A stretch of DNA of 64,000 bases. It comes from Vibrio gazogenes (GTDB lineage Bacteria > Pseudomonadota > Gammaproteobacteria > Enterobacterales > Vibrionaceae). Of the stretch, positions 1 through 8,543 are shown in pieces; the stretch's first letter is position 1; every line of letters starts with the position of its first letter. The DNA lies in assembly GCF_002196515.1 (NCBI RefSeq), contig NZ_CP018836.1, forward strand, positions 1,054,001 to 1,118,000, written 5' to 3'. The notes under the pieces are model-generated. The model ran no database searches and had not been told where the DNA came from. It saw only the letters and a program-made list of their open reading frames with translations. The position numbers were made by a program, and so were the translations under genes.

Positions 1-125
1 CATTCGTGCCACAAAACCGGACTGAAATTGCCGGAGAAGATGCTGAGAAATTTCAGAAGTTTCTTGATCTGTTGGATGACAGTGATGACGTACAACAGGT
101 TTATCATAATGCGGAGATTGAGTAG
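1..125 (+). CDS. YebC/PmpR-family protein, C-terminal end (partial)
   Basis: The first full codon is at 3 and the stop codon at 123-125, so about 40 C-terminal residues are present; the 5' part lies before the window. The visible end contains FVPQNRTEIAGEDAEKFQKF followed by LLDDSDDVQQVYHNAEIE. This matches the C-terminus of YebC/PmpR-type proteins, and the FVPQN and VYHNAE wording is closer to the shorter YeeN-like paralogue than to YebC itself. Members bind DNA or act on translation; which applies here cannot be told from the tail. A strong terminator follows directly, so it is not co-transcribed with cyoA. Confidence 0.8.
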   Translation, partial: FVPQNRTEIAGEDAEKFQKFLDLLDDSDDVQQVYHNAEIE

Positions 126-157
126 ACGCTCATTCTTTTCATGACAAAATGGATTGC

Positions 158-192
158 AAAACGCCCCTTGGTATAACACGGGGCGTTTTTTT
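158..192 (+). terminator. Rho-independent terminator of the YebC-family gene
   Basis: Arms ACGCCCC (161-167) and GGGGCGT (180-186) form a GC-rich stem, followed by a run of T (186-192). It starts 33 bases after the stop codon of the upstream gene. Confidence 0.9.
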
Positions 193-709
193 ATGTCTTT
201 CGGATCCGATTGGTATCACAAATCATGATTTTTCATGTACTCATTATTCATCTGTTTATAAAAGAAATTGCAGTACATTCCGTGATAGGAGTCATAAATT
301 ATAACGAAAAAAAAAACCGATGCTGGGAATGTCTGGCAGAAAGTGAAATCTGTTCTAAAAAGTATATAGATAACAATAAATTATATCTTTGATTTCGTAG
401 ATGTGGCGGATCCACTTTTTCTGAACGTCAGATTTGCGTAACTTAAGATTGCACTTTAATATAGTGCCCCTCGACGTATTGTTACTATGATGTGTCGGAT
501 GTAGCAAAGTGTTCTTTCTTGTAACAAATATATTTGTCTTCTCGATAAGCTGGATGTGAAATGTCACAATTTCGTAGAGTTGAATGGATTTGTATCAGGT
601 AAGGATAATTTGTTGCAGATTCAAATACTCTTATTAAAAACAACCGCGGAGTCTTGATAAAGAAGTGTCGGTTATCAGGGTCTCTGCCAAAAAGAGAAAG
701 TACAAGTAA
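193..709. other. Gene-free leader before cyoA
   Basis: About 520 bases of mostly AT-rich sequence between the terminator and cyoA. Short open frames here (for example 210-392 plus and 355-567 minus) have no ribosome binding site and no recognisable protein. The cyo promoter must lie here, but I could not pick convincing -35/-10 or ArcA/FNR sites. The length is large for one promoter, so it may carry a long 5' leader or several regulatory sites. Confidence 0.5.
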
Positions 710-1651
710 ATGGAAGCCTCACGATATAAAAGCATCATATCGAGACTCGGACTGTTACTCACAGTGCTGATGCTCTCAGGGTGTAAGTTTGCGCTACTTG
801 ATCCCAAAGGAGAGGTGGGTATTCAGGTAAAAGAGTTGATCCTTACAGCTCTGCTCCTGATGTTGATCGTTGTTATCCCTGTGATACTGATGACGATCTA
901 CTTCTCATATAAATATCGATCAAGTAATTCGAACGCAGAGTACACACCAGAATGGTCCCATTCAACAAAGATTGAGTTTGTTGTTTGGACGATCCCAATC
1001 ATTATTATCGTCATTTTGGCGACAATCACTTGGCGTTCAACACACCATCTTGAGCCTTCTAGGCCTTTAGCAAGTGATGTGAAGCCGATGACAATTGAAG
1101 TGGTGTCGCTTGACTGGAAATGGCTGTTCATTTATCCGGAACAGAAAATTGCAACGGTGAATTATGTTGCATTTCCAAAAGATGTTCCGGTGAAGTTCAA
1201 GCTGACTTCAGACAACATCATGAACTCTTTCTTTATCCCGAGATTGGGCAGCCAACTCTATGCGATGCCCGGTATGGTGACTCGTCTGCATTTAATTGCC
1301 AATCATGCTGGGGATTACAAAGGTATTGCTGCAAGCTTTAGTGGTGACGGATTCTCACATATGAAATTCACTGCGACGGCAACACCGGATATGGCCAGCT
1401 TTGAACAATGGGTTGAGAAAGTGAAGTCTTCTGAACAGCAGATTCATGATTTCGCTGATTATCGTGCCTTAGCGAAGCCAAGCATCGATGTGCCTGTCAC
1501 TTATTATTCTCATATTCCAGATGGCCTGTTCAACGATGTGGTAACCCAGTTCCCTGGTAGTATGAATATGCATATGGGAGATGGACTGGATATGGATATG
1601 GATATGGATAAACCAATGGGTCATCATTCGATGGCTGAGCATGAAGGGTGA
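710..1651 (+). CDS. cyoA: Cytochrome bo3 ubiquinol oxidase subunit II (lipoprotein)
   Basis: Subunit II of the proton-pumping quinol oxidase, 313 residues, inner membrane with a periplasmic domain. The N-terminus carries a lipoprotein signal with lipobox LSGC (Cys about 25). Two membrane segments follow (about 41-66 and 86-106), then a cupredoxin-fold domain with VSLDWKWLFIYPE. The CuA ligands of cytochrome c oxidases are absent, as expected for a quinol oxidase. The C-terminal tail is rich in Met, His and Asp (about 283-313) and includes a DM repeat. The start is the ATG just before the signal sequence; its ribosome site is weak. It is the first gene of cyoABCDE, seven bases before cyoB. Confidence 0.95.
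   Translation: MEASRYKSIISRLGLLLTVLMLSGCKFALLDPKGEVGIQVKELILTALLLMLIVVIPVILMTIYFSYKYRSSNSNAEYTPEWSHSTKIEFVVWTIPIIIIVILATITWRSTHHLEPSRPLASDVKPMTIEVVSLDWKWLFIYPEQKIATVNYVAFPKDVPVKFKLTSDNIMNSFFIPRLGSQLYAMPGMVTRLHLIANHAGDYKGIAASFSGDGFSHMKFTATATPDMASFEQWVEKVKSSEQQIHDFADYRALAKPSIDVPVTYYSHIPDGLFNDVVTQFPGSMNMHMGDGLDMDMDMDKPMGHHSMAEHEG
1588..1610 (+). repeat. Hexanucleotide tandem repeat GGATAT inside cyoA
   Basis: Almost four copies of GGATAT in a row encode alternating Asp and Met in the CyoA tail. The unit is six bases, so gain or loss of copies keeps the reading frame. Confidence 0.85.
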
Positions 1652-1658
1652 TGAGATT

Positions 1659-3683
1659 ATGTTTGGAAGATTAACACTGGACTCCATTCCATACCATGAG
1701 CCCATTATCATGATTACCCTATCTGTAATCGCGGTTGTCGGTTTGGCCGTCGTGATTTGGGTAACGCGTCTTGGTAAATGGCAGTATCTATGGAATGAAT
1801 GGTTTACTTCAGTAGACCATAAAAAATTAGGCTTTATGTACATTGCGGTCGCATTTGTCATGCTCATACGTGGCTTTGCCGATGCGGTGATGATGCGAAG
1901 TCAGCAAGCACTTTCTGCTGCTGGTGAAGCCGGATATCTGCCGCCACATCACTATGACCAGATCTTTACTGCTCACGGTGTCATCATGATTTTCTTTGTG
2001 GCAATGCCACTGGTTATCGGTTTGATGAACATTGTTGTGCCGCTACAGATTGGCGCGCGTGACGTTGCTTTCCCGTATCTGAATAACCTGAGTTTTTGGT
2101 TGTTTGTTGTGGGTGTGATTTTGACTAACCTGTCTTTGGGTTTGGGTGAATTTGCCCGTACCGGTTGGTTGGCTTATCCACCGCTGTCAGGTATCGGTGC
2201 GAGTCCGGGAGTCGGTGTTGACTACTGGATTTGGGCACTCCAGATATCGGGTGTCGGGACAACGCTGACCGGGGTGAACTTCTTTGTCACCATCATGCGG
2301 ATGCGTACACCGGGAATGCCACTGATGAAGATGCCAGTTTTCACTTGGGCTTCATTGTGTGCCAACATTCTGATCATTATTTCATTCCCAATTCTTGCTG
2401 TTTCGATCGCACTACTGACGTTAGACCGTTATATGGGTTTCCACTTCTTCACCAACGATATGGGTGGGAACATGATGATGTATATCAACCTGATTTGGGC
2501 ATGGGGTCACCCTGAGGTATATATCCTTGTTCTGCCTATTTTTGGGGTGTTCTCTGAAGTGACCGCGACCTTCTCGCGCAAAAAACTATTCGGGTATACG
2601 TCTCTGGTGTGGGCAACAATTGCCATCACGATTCTGGCCTTTATTGTCTGGCTGCATCACTTCTTTACCATGGGCGCGGGTGCGAATGTCAACGCCTTCT
2701 TTGGTATCGCAACCATGATCATATCGATCCCGACAGGGGTGAAGATATTTAACTGGTTGTTCACGATGTACAAAGGTCGCATTCAGTTTACATCACCAAT
2801 GATGTGGACCATCGGATTCCTCATTACATTCAGTATTGGTGGGATGACAGGGGTTCTGATGGCTGTTCCCGGTGCAGATTTCGTGCTGCACAACAGTGTA
2901 TTCTTGGTTGCGCATTTCCATAACGTTATTATCGGTGGTGTGGTCTTTGGTTGCTTTGCTGCAATCACTTACTGGTTCCCGAAAGCAACTGGTTTCACTT
3001 TAAATGAAGCATGGGGACGCCGGGCGTTCTGGTGTTGGTTGATCGGCTTCTTGATGGCCTTCCTGCCATTGTATGCTCTTGGCTTTATGGGGATGACGCG
3101 TCGTTTGAGTCAGGATATCAGCCCTGATTACTTCCCATTGCTTGCGACAGCAGCGGTCGGGACAGCGATTGTTGCCCTCGGTGTATTGTGTCAGGTGATT
3201 CAGATCGTGGTGAGTATCAGAGATCGTGAACAAAACCGTGATGTTACAGGTGACCCGTGGGATGGCCGGACGCTGGAATGGTCTACTTCTTCTCCACCAC
3301 CGTTTTATAACTTTGCGGTGCTCCCGAAAGGGGATGAAGTCGATGCTTTCTGGTATCAGAAACAGAAAGGAGAGCATTCGCTTGATAAAGAAGTCGAATA
3401 TGAACCGATCCATATGCCGAAAAACACCCCGACAGGTATGTATGTTTCTGCATGTTCTCTGGTCTTTGGTTTCGCAATGATCTGGTATATCTGGTGGCTG
3501 GCAGCGATTGGCTTTATCGGTATTGTTGTCACGAGCATCTGGCATAGTTTTAACGACGACGTTGATTATTATGTTCAGGTGGATGAAATCAAAGCGATTG
3601 AAGATGAACACCGCGCTCAAGTTGCGAAAGCAAAGGCGGCATCTCAGTCAAAAGATGATATGGAGGTGAACTATGCAGGCTAA
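1659..3683 (+). CDS. cyoB: Cytochrome bo3 ubiquinol oxidase subunit I
   Basis: Catalytic heme-copper subunit, 674 residues, which reduces O2 to water and pumps protons. The metal ligands fall at the same numbers as in E. coli CyoB: His106 (in TAHGV), His284 (WGHPEVY, with the cross-linked Tyr288), His333/His334 (LHHFF), and His419/His421 (HFHNV). There are therefore no indels across the core. The start is ATG at 1659 (MFGRLTLDSIPYHEP), with AAGGGTG upstream; the frame is open back to 1581, but that extension only reads the cyoA repeat as WIWIWI and is not credible. The 3' end overlaps cyoC by 11 bases, implying translational coupling. Confidence 0.98.
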   Translation: MFGRLTLDSIPYHEPIIMITLSVIAVVGLAVVIWVTRLGKWQYLWNEWFTSVDHKKLGFMYIAVAFVMLIRGFADAVMMRSQQALSAAGEAGYLPPHHYDQIFTAHGVIMIFFVAMPLVIGLMNIVVPLQIGARDVAFPYLNNLSFWLFVVGVILTNLSLGLGEFARTGWLAYPPLSGIGASPGVGVDYWIWALQISGVGTTLTGVNFFVTIMRMRTPGMPLMKMPVFTWASLCANILIIISFPILAVSIALLTLDRYMGFHFFTNDMGGNMMMYINLIWAWGHPEVYILVLPIFGVFSEVTATFSRKKLFGYTSLVWATIAITILAFIVWLHHFFTMGAGANVNAFFGIATMIISIPTGVKIFNWLFTMYKGRIQFTSPMMWTIGFLITFSIGGMTGVLMAVPGADFVLHNSVFLVAHFHNVIIGGVVFGCFAAITYWFPKATGFTLNEAWGRRAFWCWLIGFLMAFLPLYALGFMGMTRRLSQDISPDYFPLLATAAVGTAIVALGVLCQVIQIVVSIRDREQNRDVTGDPWDGRTLEWSTSSPPPFYNFAVLPKGDEVDAFWYQKQKGEHSLDKEVEYEPIHMPKNTPTGMYVSACSLVFGFAMIWYIWWLAAIGFIGIVVTSIWHSFNDDVDYYVQVDEIKAIEDEHRAQVAKAKAASQSKDDMEVNYAG

Positions 3684-4278
3684 TTCTGTTGCAGCTCACG
3701 CACATGATCACCACCATGATACCGGTGGTAACAAGCTGTTCGGTTTCTGGATTTATCTGATGAGCGACTGTATTTTGTTTGCATCGTTGTTTGCAACTTA
3801 TGCAGTGCTGGCTAATGCAACCGCTGGTGGTCCCAGCGGTAAAGAAATCTTTGAGTTACCATTTGTTTTTGTCGAAACCATGTTGCTGCTGCTAAGTAGT
3901 ATTACGTTTGGCTTTGGCATGATTGCGATGAAACGCAAACAGATCGGTGCCCTGAAGTTGTGGATGGTGATTACCTTCCTGTTTGGGGTCGGCTTTATCG
4001 GGATGGAAATCTATGAATTCCATCATTTGATTGTTGAAGGCTACGGACCTGATCGCAGTGCGTTCCTGTCTGCGTTCTTTACGCTGGTTGGAACCCACGG
4101 TCTTCACGTGACCTTTGGTTTGATTTGGTTGTTCGTATGTTTCTGGCAATTGAATACCAAAGGGCTGACCGACATGATCGAAACTCGATTCGGCTGCCTG
4201 AGTTTGTTCTGGCACTTCCTTGATATCGTCTGGATTTGTGTATTTACATTCGTTTATTTAGTTGGGGTGACATCATGA
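3673..4278 (+). CDS. cyoC: Cytochrome bo3 ubiquinol oxidase subunit III
   Basis: Subunit III of the bo3 oxidase, 201 residues, with five predicted membrane segments and a His-rich N-terminus (HAHDHHHD at about 9-16). It contains the family sequences GFWIYLMSDCILFASLFATY and GTHGLHVTFGL. Length agrees with E. coli CyoC (204). It starts inside the end of cyoB behind GGAGGTGA, and its stop overlaps the cyoD start in ATGA. The subunit stabilises the complex and carries no redox centre. Confidence 0.97.
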   Translation: MQANSVAAHAHDHHHDTGGNKLFGFWIYLMSDCILFASLFATYAVLANATAGGPSGKEIFELPFVFVETMLLLLSSITFGFGMIAMKRKQIGALKLWMVITFLFGVGFIGMEIYEFHHLIVEGYGPDRSAFLSAFFTLVGTHGLHVTFGLIWLFVCFWQLNTKGLTDMIETRFGCLSLFWHFLDIVWICVFTFVYLVGVTS

Positions 4279-4589
4279 GTAACCAACACGCTGACTCAGG
4301 AGTGAAGGGATATGTGATTGGCTTTGTTGCCTCTCTGATCTTAACGATTATTCCTTTTTACTATGCTGCGACACAAAGCCTATCGACCGGGACGACATTT
4401 GCCGTTCTGTTCGGTTGCGCCATTGTTCAGGTGATTGTTCACTTTGTCTATTTCCTACATATGGAAACGAAGACGAGTGAAGGTCGCTGGAATTTCATTT
4501 CATTGGTGTTTTCCGCGATTGTTGTTCTGATTCTGATAGCTGGTTCTATCTGGATTATGTGGAACCTGAACATCAATATGATGATGTAG
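4275..4589 (+). CDS. cyoD: Cytochrome bo3 ubiquinol oxidase subunit IV
   Basis: Small accessory subunit of 104 residues with three predicted membrane helices (about 15-35, 43-63, 76-98), typical of the CyoD family. The ATG at 4275 overlaps the cyoC stop (ATGA). A longer in-frame start at 4236 lies inside cyoC and would add 13 residues absent from the family. It is needed for assembly around the CuB site in E. coli. cyoE follows after ten bases. Confidence 0.96.
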   Translation: MSNQHADSGVKGYVIGFVASLILTIIPFYYAATQSLSTGTTFAVLFGCAIVQVIVHFVYFLHMETKTSEGRWNFISLVFSAIVVLILIAGSIWIMWNLNINMMM

Positions 4590-4599
4590 GCAAAGACTG

Positions 4600-5466
4600 A
4601 TGATTAAAGGGTATCTGTCGATCACCAAACCGGGCATTATCGTTGGCAACCTGATTTCTACGGCTGCGGGATTTTTTCTCGCAGCTAAGTCTGAATCAGC
4701 AACATCAATGTTACTGCTTTGTACGCTGGCCGGTGTGGCTTTGATCATCGCGTCAGGGTGTGTCATCAATAATATTTTTGACCGTGATATTGATAGCAAA
4801 ATGGCACGTACCAGCCAAAGATTGTTGGTCCGTGGTGAGATTAATGTTGATCATGCATTTATCTACGCCATTGCCTTGCTACTTGCCGGAACAGCGCTGC
4901 TGTACCAACAGACCAACCCGCTGACCGCTGTTGTGGTTCTATTGGGTTATGTCTTTTACGTATTCTTTTATACGATGTGGTACAAACGGACGTCTGTCTA
5001 CGGCACATTGGTTGGGAGTATTTCTGGCGCGGTGCCACCATTGGCTGGTTATCTGGCAGTCACCAACTACATCAGTCTCGAAGGTGTGTTGCTGTTTAGC
5101 TTATTCTGCCTATGGCAGATGCCGCACTCTTATGCGATTGCGATGTTCAGACTTCAGGACTACCGTCAGGCTGGTATTCCAGTACTGCCAGTGGTTGCCG
5201 GTATCGATAAAGCTCGCAAACATATGATGGCTTATGTGGTGGCCTTCAATGTGGTTGCATTGGGGTTATACCTCGTCGGTAATACAAGTTACGAATACTT
5301 GGTGGTTGCCTCGGCGGTTTGCTTTATGTGGACCCGAGTGACATTCCGTCGCATGACGCCGGATAACTTTGAAGCATGGTCAAAAATGGTGTTCAAGCAC
5401 TCGTTGATTGTGGTGATGAGCTTCAGTGCTGTTCTCGGTATTGAACTGATTCCACTGAGTTTCTAA
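4600..5466 (+). CDS. cyoE: Protoheme IX farnesyltransferase (heme O synthase)
   Basis: Integral membrane prenyltransferase of 288 residues (UbiA superfamily) that adds a farnesyl group to heme B to make the heme O needed by CyoB. The polyprenyl-diphosphate motif NNIFDRDIDSKMART is at about 51-65, and the second acidic region is near RLQDYRQAGIPVLP (about 185-198). About eight hydrophobic segments are visible. Last gene of the operon, closed by a terminator, so the oxidase and its cofactor enzyme are made together. Confidence 0.97.
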   Translation: MIKGYLSITKPGIIVGNLISTAAGFFLAAKSESATSMLLLCTLAGVALIIASGCVINNIFDRDIDSKMARTSQRLLVRGEINVDHAFIYAIALLLAGTALLYQQTNPLTAVVVLLGYVFYVFFYTMWYKRTSVYGTLVGSISGAVPPLAGYLAVTNYISLEGVLLFSLFCLWQMPHSYAIAMFRLQDYRQAGIPVLPVVAGIDKARKHMMAYVVAFNVVALGLYLVGNTSYEYLVVASAVCFMWTRVTFRRMTPDNFEAWSKMVFKHSLIVVMSFSAVLGIELIPLSF

Positions 5467-5493
5467 CTCGTACACATCTTCATATAAGAATTA

Positions 5494-5523
5494 TAAAGGC
5501 ATCATTAGATGCCTTTATTTTTA
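5494..5523 (+). terminator. Terminator of cyoABCDE
   Basis: Arms AAAGGCAT and ATGCCTTT flank a short loop, followed by TATTTTTAT, beginning about 28 bases after the cyoE stop. Confidence 0.85.
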
Positions 5524-5586
5524 TCATCTTCAATCACAAATCTGTGAATTCTCTATCTGCATACATTTCTGAAGGGAGCTTAACTG

Positions 5587-5608
5587 AATGTAAGTATTTA
5601 CTTACATT
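5587..5608. promoter_or_regulatory. Perfect palindrome, possible operator
   Basis: Arms AATGTAAGTA (5587-5596) and TACTTACATT (5599-5608) are exact reverse complements around TT. Size and symmetry resemble operators of TetR-type dimeric repressors. No regulator gene is adjacent, and no T-run follows, so it is unlikely to be a terminator. Confidence 0.5.
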
Positions 5609-5712
5609 TCGATGTGAGCGCATCGGAGTATCATTACTCTGTCTGGTTCGGGTGATCAATGAGCGAAAAAAGATCATATCACTGGCATTTTGATTAGATA
5701 TTATGTTATCAA

Positions 5713-5732
5713 TATGTGATATTTGTCACTTT
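5713..5732. promoter_or_regulatory. CRP-like site before malP
   Basis: TGTGA (5715-5719), six bases, then TCACT (5726-5730): one mismatch from the TGTGA-N6-TCACA core. Catabolite control of maltodextrin genes is well known, which fits the downstream malP, but the site is about 260 bases before the start codon. Confidence 0.5.
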
Positions 5733-5992
5733 CTGTAGACTTTATCCACTGAAAAAGACACAAGGAGGTTCATTTAACGACTAAGGTTACTATCTAAAGG
5801 TATTGTGAATCGTATTCAACACAAAAGTTGATATACATCACACCTCAACATGGTAAGGCTGCTGTATACCATATGATTTTCATGACTGAACGGAAGTGAC
5901 TGCAACAGTTTCTTCGTATCTGAGATATCTTCGCGTATGAACTGGCGGAGACGGATTTCAGTCAGCTCGTTACCTGTCTGGGAGGGGTTACG

Positions 5993-8446
5993 ATGAAAGC
6001 AGTATTGCAGAAGTCGTTTGATAAGACGCTATTTCTGGAGAACGTTAAGCGTCATCTGACATCAACTTACGCGACAACCGTCGAAAATGCGACTAAGCGC
6101 TCTTGGTATCTGGCCATGTCTCGCGCGTTAGCAGAACTCACTACATTTGACCTATTGGAAACTGAGCAGGATGAACGGATTCTGAATGCGAAAAGTGTCA
6201 ATTATCTTTCTCTGGAATTTCTGGTTGGCCGTTTGACCGGTAATAACTTACTCAATATGGGCGTTTATGAGGCCATTAGCGATGCTGTCGCTGATCTGGG
6301 ACTTGAGCTAACCGACCTGCTTGAAGAAGAACGGGATCCATCGTTAGGGAATGGTGGTTTAGGGCGTTTAGCGGCTTGTTTTATGGATTCACTGGCGGCA
6401 CAGGAATTTCCGACCGTTGGCTATGGACTGCATTATGAATATGGTTTGTTCAAACAGTCGTTTGAAGCATGCCATCAGAAAGAAGCTCCGGATGCCTGGT
6501 GTGGGATTGAAGGATATCCGTGGGAAGTTGCACGGCCAGAACTGGCACAGGAAATCGGTTTCTACGGTTATGTCACCACTGAAACGGTCGACGGGATAGA
6601 AAAACGTAAATGGGTTCCGGGTATGACGGTCAAGGGAATGCCATGGGATATTCCGGTGGTCGGATATAAAAGTGAGACCGTGTACCCGCTGCGTTTATGG
6701 GAATGCCGGGCGATTGCGCCATTTTCTCTGGAAAGCTTTAACAATGGTAACTACTTTGAGGCACAACACGGTTTGATTGATGCCGGCAACATTACCAAAG
6801 TGCTCTATCCGAATGATAACCATGAAAAAGGGAAGACACTGCGTTTGATGCAGCAGTATTTTCACAGTGCGGCTTCTGTCCGGGATATTCTTCGCCGTCA
6901 TCAGGCGGCAGGACATCAGCTGGCAGAGTTGCCCCAGTATGAAACAATCCAGCTCAATGATACCCACCCAGCCATTGCTATCCCTGAACTAATGCGGATT
7001 TTCGTCGATGAACAAAACATGTCCTGGGAAGATGCATGGCGCATCTGTAGCCAGACATTTGCCTATACCAATCATACCTTGCTGCCTGAGGCGTTAGAAA
7101 CATGGGATGAATCGTTGATTCAGCGTTTATTACCACGCCATATGGAAATCATTTATGAAATTAATCACCGCTTTTTACAGGAAGTTCGGGAAAAATGGCC
7201 CGGAGATGGTGATAAGCAGCAAAAGCTTTCGATTATTCAGGAAGGCTTTCACCGGATGGTGAGAATGGCAAACCTTTCTGTTGTTGGATCCTATGCGGTC
7301 AATGGCGTCGCTGCGCTACACTCTGCATTGGTCAAACAAGATCTGTTTCCCGAATTTAATGAGCTGTATCCGGATCGGCTGAAGAATGTCACCAATGGCA
7401 TTACTCCCCGGCGCTGGTTGCAGTATTGCAATCCGGGACTATCCCACCTCATCACCGAAAAAATAGGGGATAACTGGCCAGTTGCGCTGGATGAGCTCGC
7501 ACAACTCACTCAATGGGCTGATGATAGCGAGTTTCAGCAGGCATTTATGGCGGTCAAAAAAGACAACAAAGTGCGTCTGGCCAAGTGGGTCAAAACCAAT
7601 ATGGACATTGAGCTCAATACCGACGCTATTTTTGATGTACAGATTAAACGGCTTCATGAATATAAGCGGCAACATTTGAATATGCTGCATATTCTTTCGC
7701 TGTACCACCGATTGCTCAATCATCCCGATTTTGACATGGTGCCCCGAGTGTTCATTTTTGCTGCGAAAGCCGCTCCCGGTTATTACCTTGCCAAAGAAAT
7801 TATCTATGCGATCAATAAGATCGCGGAGAAGATCAACAGTGATGAGCGAGTGAATGACAAATTGAAAATTGTATTCATTCCTGATTATCGGGTCAGTATG
7901 GCTGAGATCATTATTCCGGCAGCGGATGTGTCTGAGCAAATATCAACAGCAGGTAAAGAGGCGTCCGGGACCGGCAATATGAAAATGGCGCTGAATGGCG
8001 CATTGACGATCGGAACAATGGACGGGGCAAACGTTGAGATCCGTGAAGAAGTCGGTGATGAGAATATCTATATTTTTGGATTAGAAGTTGAGGATATCAA
8101 TCGTCTCAGAGTCAGCGGGTACAACCCATTTGATTATTACAATGCGGATCCGTTACTCAAAGCCTCGCTTGATTTACTGAACGGTGAAGAATTTACTCCC
8201 GGAGAGCCGAGAAAACTCAGGGCCACCTATGAAAGTCTTTTAGATGGCGGTGATCCTTACTTGGTGCTTGCTGATTTTGCTTCCTATATCGAGGCACATG
8301 GTCAGATTGATGCGCAGTATCGCGACACGGCAGGGTGGGCGAAAAAAGCGATACTGAATACAGCCCTGGTCGGGAAGTTCAGTTCAGATCGAAGTATTCG
8401 TGATTATGTCGATCATATATGGAAGCTTAAATCGGTCCCACGCTAA
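5993..8446 (+). CDS. malP: Maltodextrin/glycogen phosphorylase
   Basis: GT35 phosphorylase of 817 residues that releases glucose-1-phosphate from alpha-1,4-glucans with pyridoxal phosphate. Landmarks are EERDPSLGNGGLGRLAACF (about 113-131), NDTHPAIAIPELMR, TNHTLLPEALE, RIKRLHEYKRQ-like IKRLHEYKRQHLN, and ASGTGNMK, where the cofactor Lys is residue 664. The enzyme type is certain; MalP versus GlgP cannot be decided by motif. I prefer MalP because malQ follows at once, as in the maltodextrin pathway, and because the same order occurs on V. cholerae chromosome 2 as I recall it. The start has a strong ribosome site. Cytoplasmic. Confidence 0.95.
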   Translation: MKAVLQKSFDKTLFLENVKRHLTSTYATTVENATKRSWYLAMSRALAELTTFDLLETEQDERILNAKSVNYLSLEFLVGRLTGNNLLNMGVYEAISDAVADLGLELTDLLEEERDPSLGNGGLGRLAACFMDSLAAQEFPTVGYGLHYEYGLFKQSFEACHQKEAPDAWCGIEGYPWEVARPELAQEIGFYGYVTTETVDGIEKRKWVPGMTVKGMPWDIPVVGYKSETVYPLRLWECRAIAPFSLESFNNGNYFEAQHGLIDAGNITKVLYPNDNHEKGKTLRLMQQYFHSAASVRDILRRHQAAGHQLAELPQYETIQLNDTHPAIAIPELMRIFVDEQNMSWEDAWRICSQTFAYTNHTLLPEALETWDESLIQRLLPRHMEIIYEINHRFLQEVREKWPGDGDKQQKLSIIQEGFHRMVRMANLSVVGSYAVNGVAALHSALVKQDLFPEFNELYPDRLKNVTNGITPRRWLQYCNPGLSHLITEKIGDNWPVALDELAQLTQWADDSEFQQAFMAVKKDNKVRLAKWVKTNMDIELNTDAIFDVQIKRLHEYKRQHLNMLHILSLYHRLLNHPDFDMVPRVFIFAAKAAPGYYLAKEIIYAINKIAEKINSDERVNDKLKIVFIPDYRVSMAEIIIPAADVSEQISTAGKEASGTGNMKMALNGALTIGTMDGANVEIREEVGDENIYIFGLEVEDINRLRVSGYNPFDYYNADPLLKASLDLLNGEEFTPGEPRKLRATYESLLDGGDPYLVLADFASYIEAHGQIDAQYRDTAGWAKKAILNTALVGKFSSDRSIRDYVDHIWKLKSVPR

Positions 8447-8460
8447 GGTGATAGCGTGGG
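8437..8460 (+). other. Hairpin containing the malP stop codon
   Basis: CCCACGCT (8437-8444) pairs exactly with AGCGTGGG (8453-8460), and the TAA stop (8444-8446) starts at the base of the loop. No T-run follows, so it is probably not a terminator; it may protect the malP 3' end or reduce read-through to malQ. Confidence 0.6.
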
Positions 8461-8543
8461 ATGCCGATGGTGGTTGAGAACGACTGATCATCGGACGCGA
8501 ACGGTGGCTGAGAATGTCATCACTTCATATCAGGGGAGCAACC

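Larger units (their letters stand above)
5524..5992. other. Gene-free regulatory region before malP
   Basis: About 470 bases with no credible gene. It holds a perfect 10-bp-arm palindrome (5587-5608) and a CRP-like site (5713-5732), listed separately. I looked for MalT boxes (GGGGAKGAGG) and found none that is convincing. The malP ribosome site is GGGAGGGG just before 5993. Confidence 0.5.

Noticed and set aside
210..392. Open frame of 60 codons in the cyo leader
   Set aside because: No ribosome site, no recognisable protein, AT-rich background.
1581..1658. Upstream extension of cyoB starting in the GGATAT repeat
   Set aside because: It only translates the cyoA repeat in another frame (WIWIWI) and CyoB proteins begin at MFGRL-like sequence.
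3000..3620. Long minus-strand frame (206 codons) inside cyoB
   Set aside because: Antisense shadow of a certain gene; composition is not protein-like.
5524..5992. MalT boxes before malP
   Set aside because: Searched for GGGGAKGAGG on both strands; only the ribosome site GGGAGGGG resembles it.
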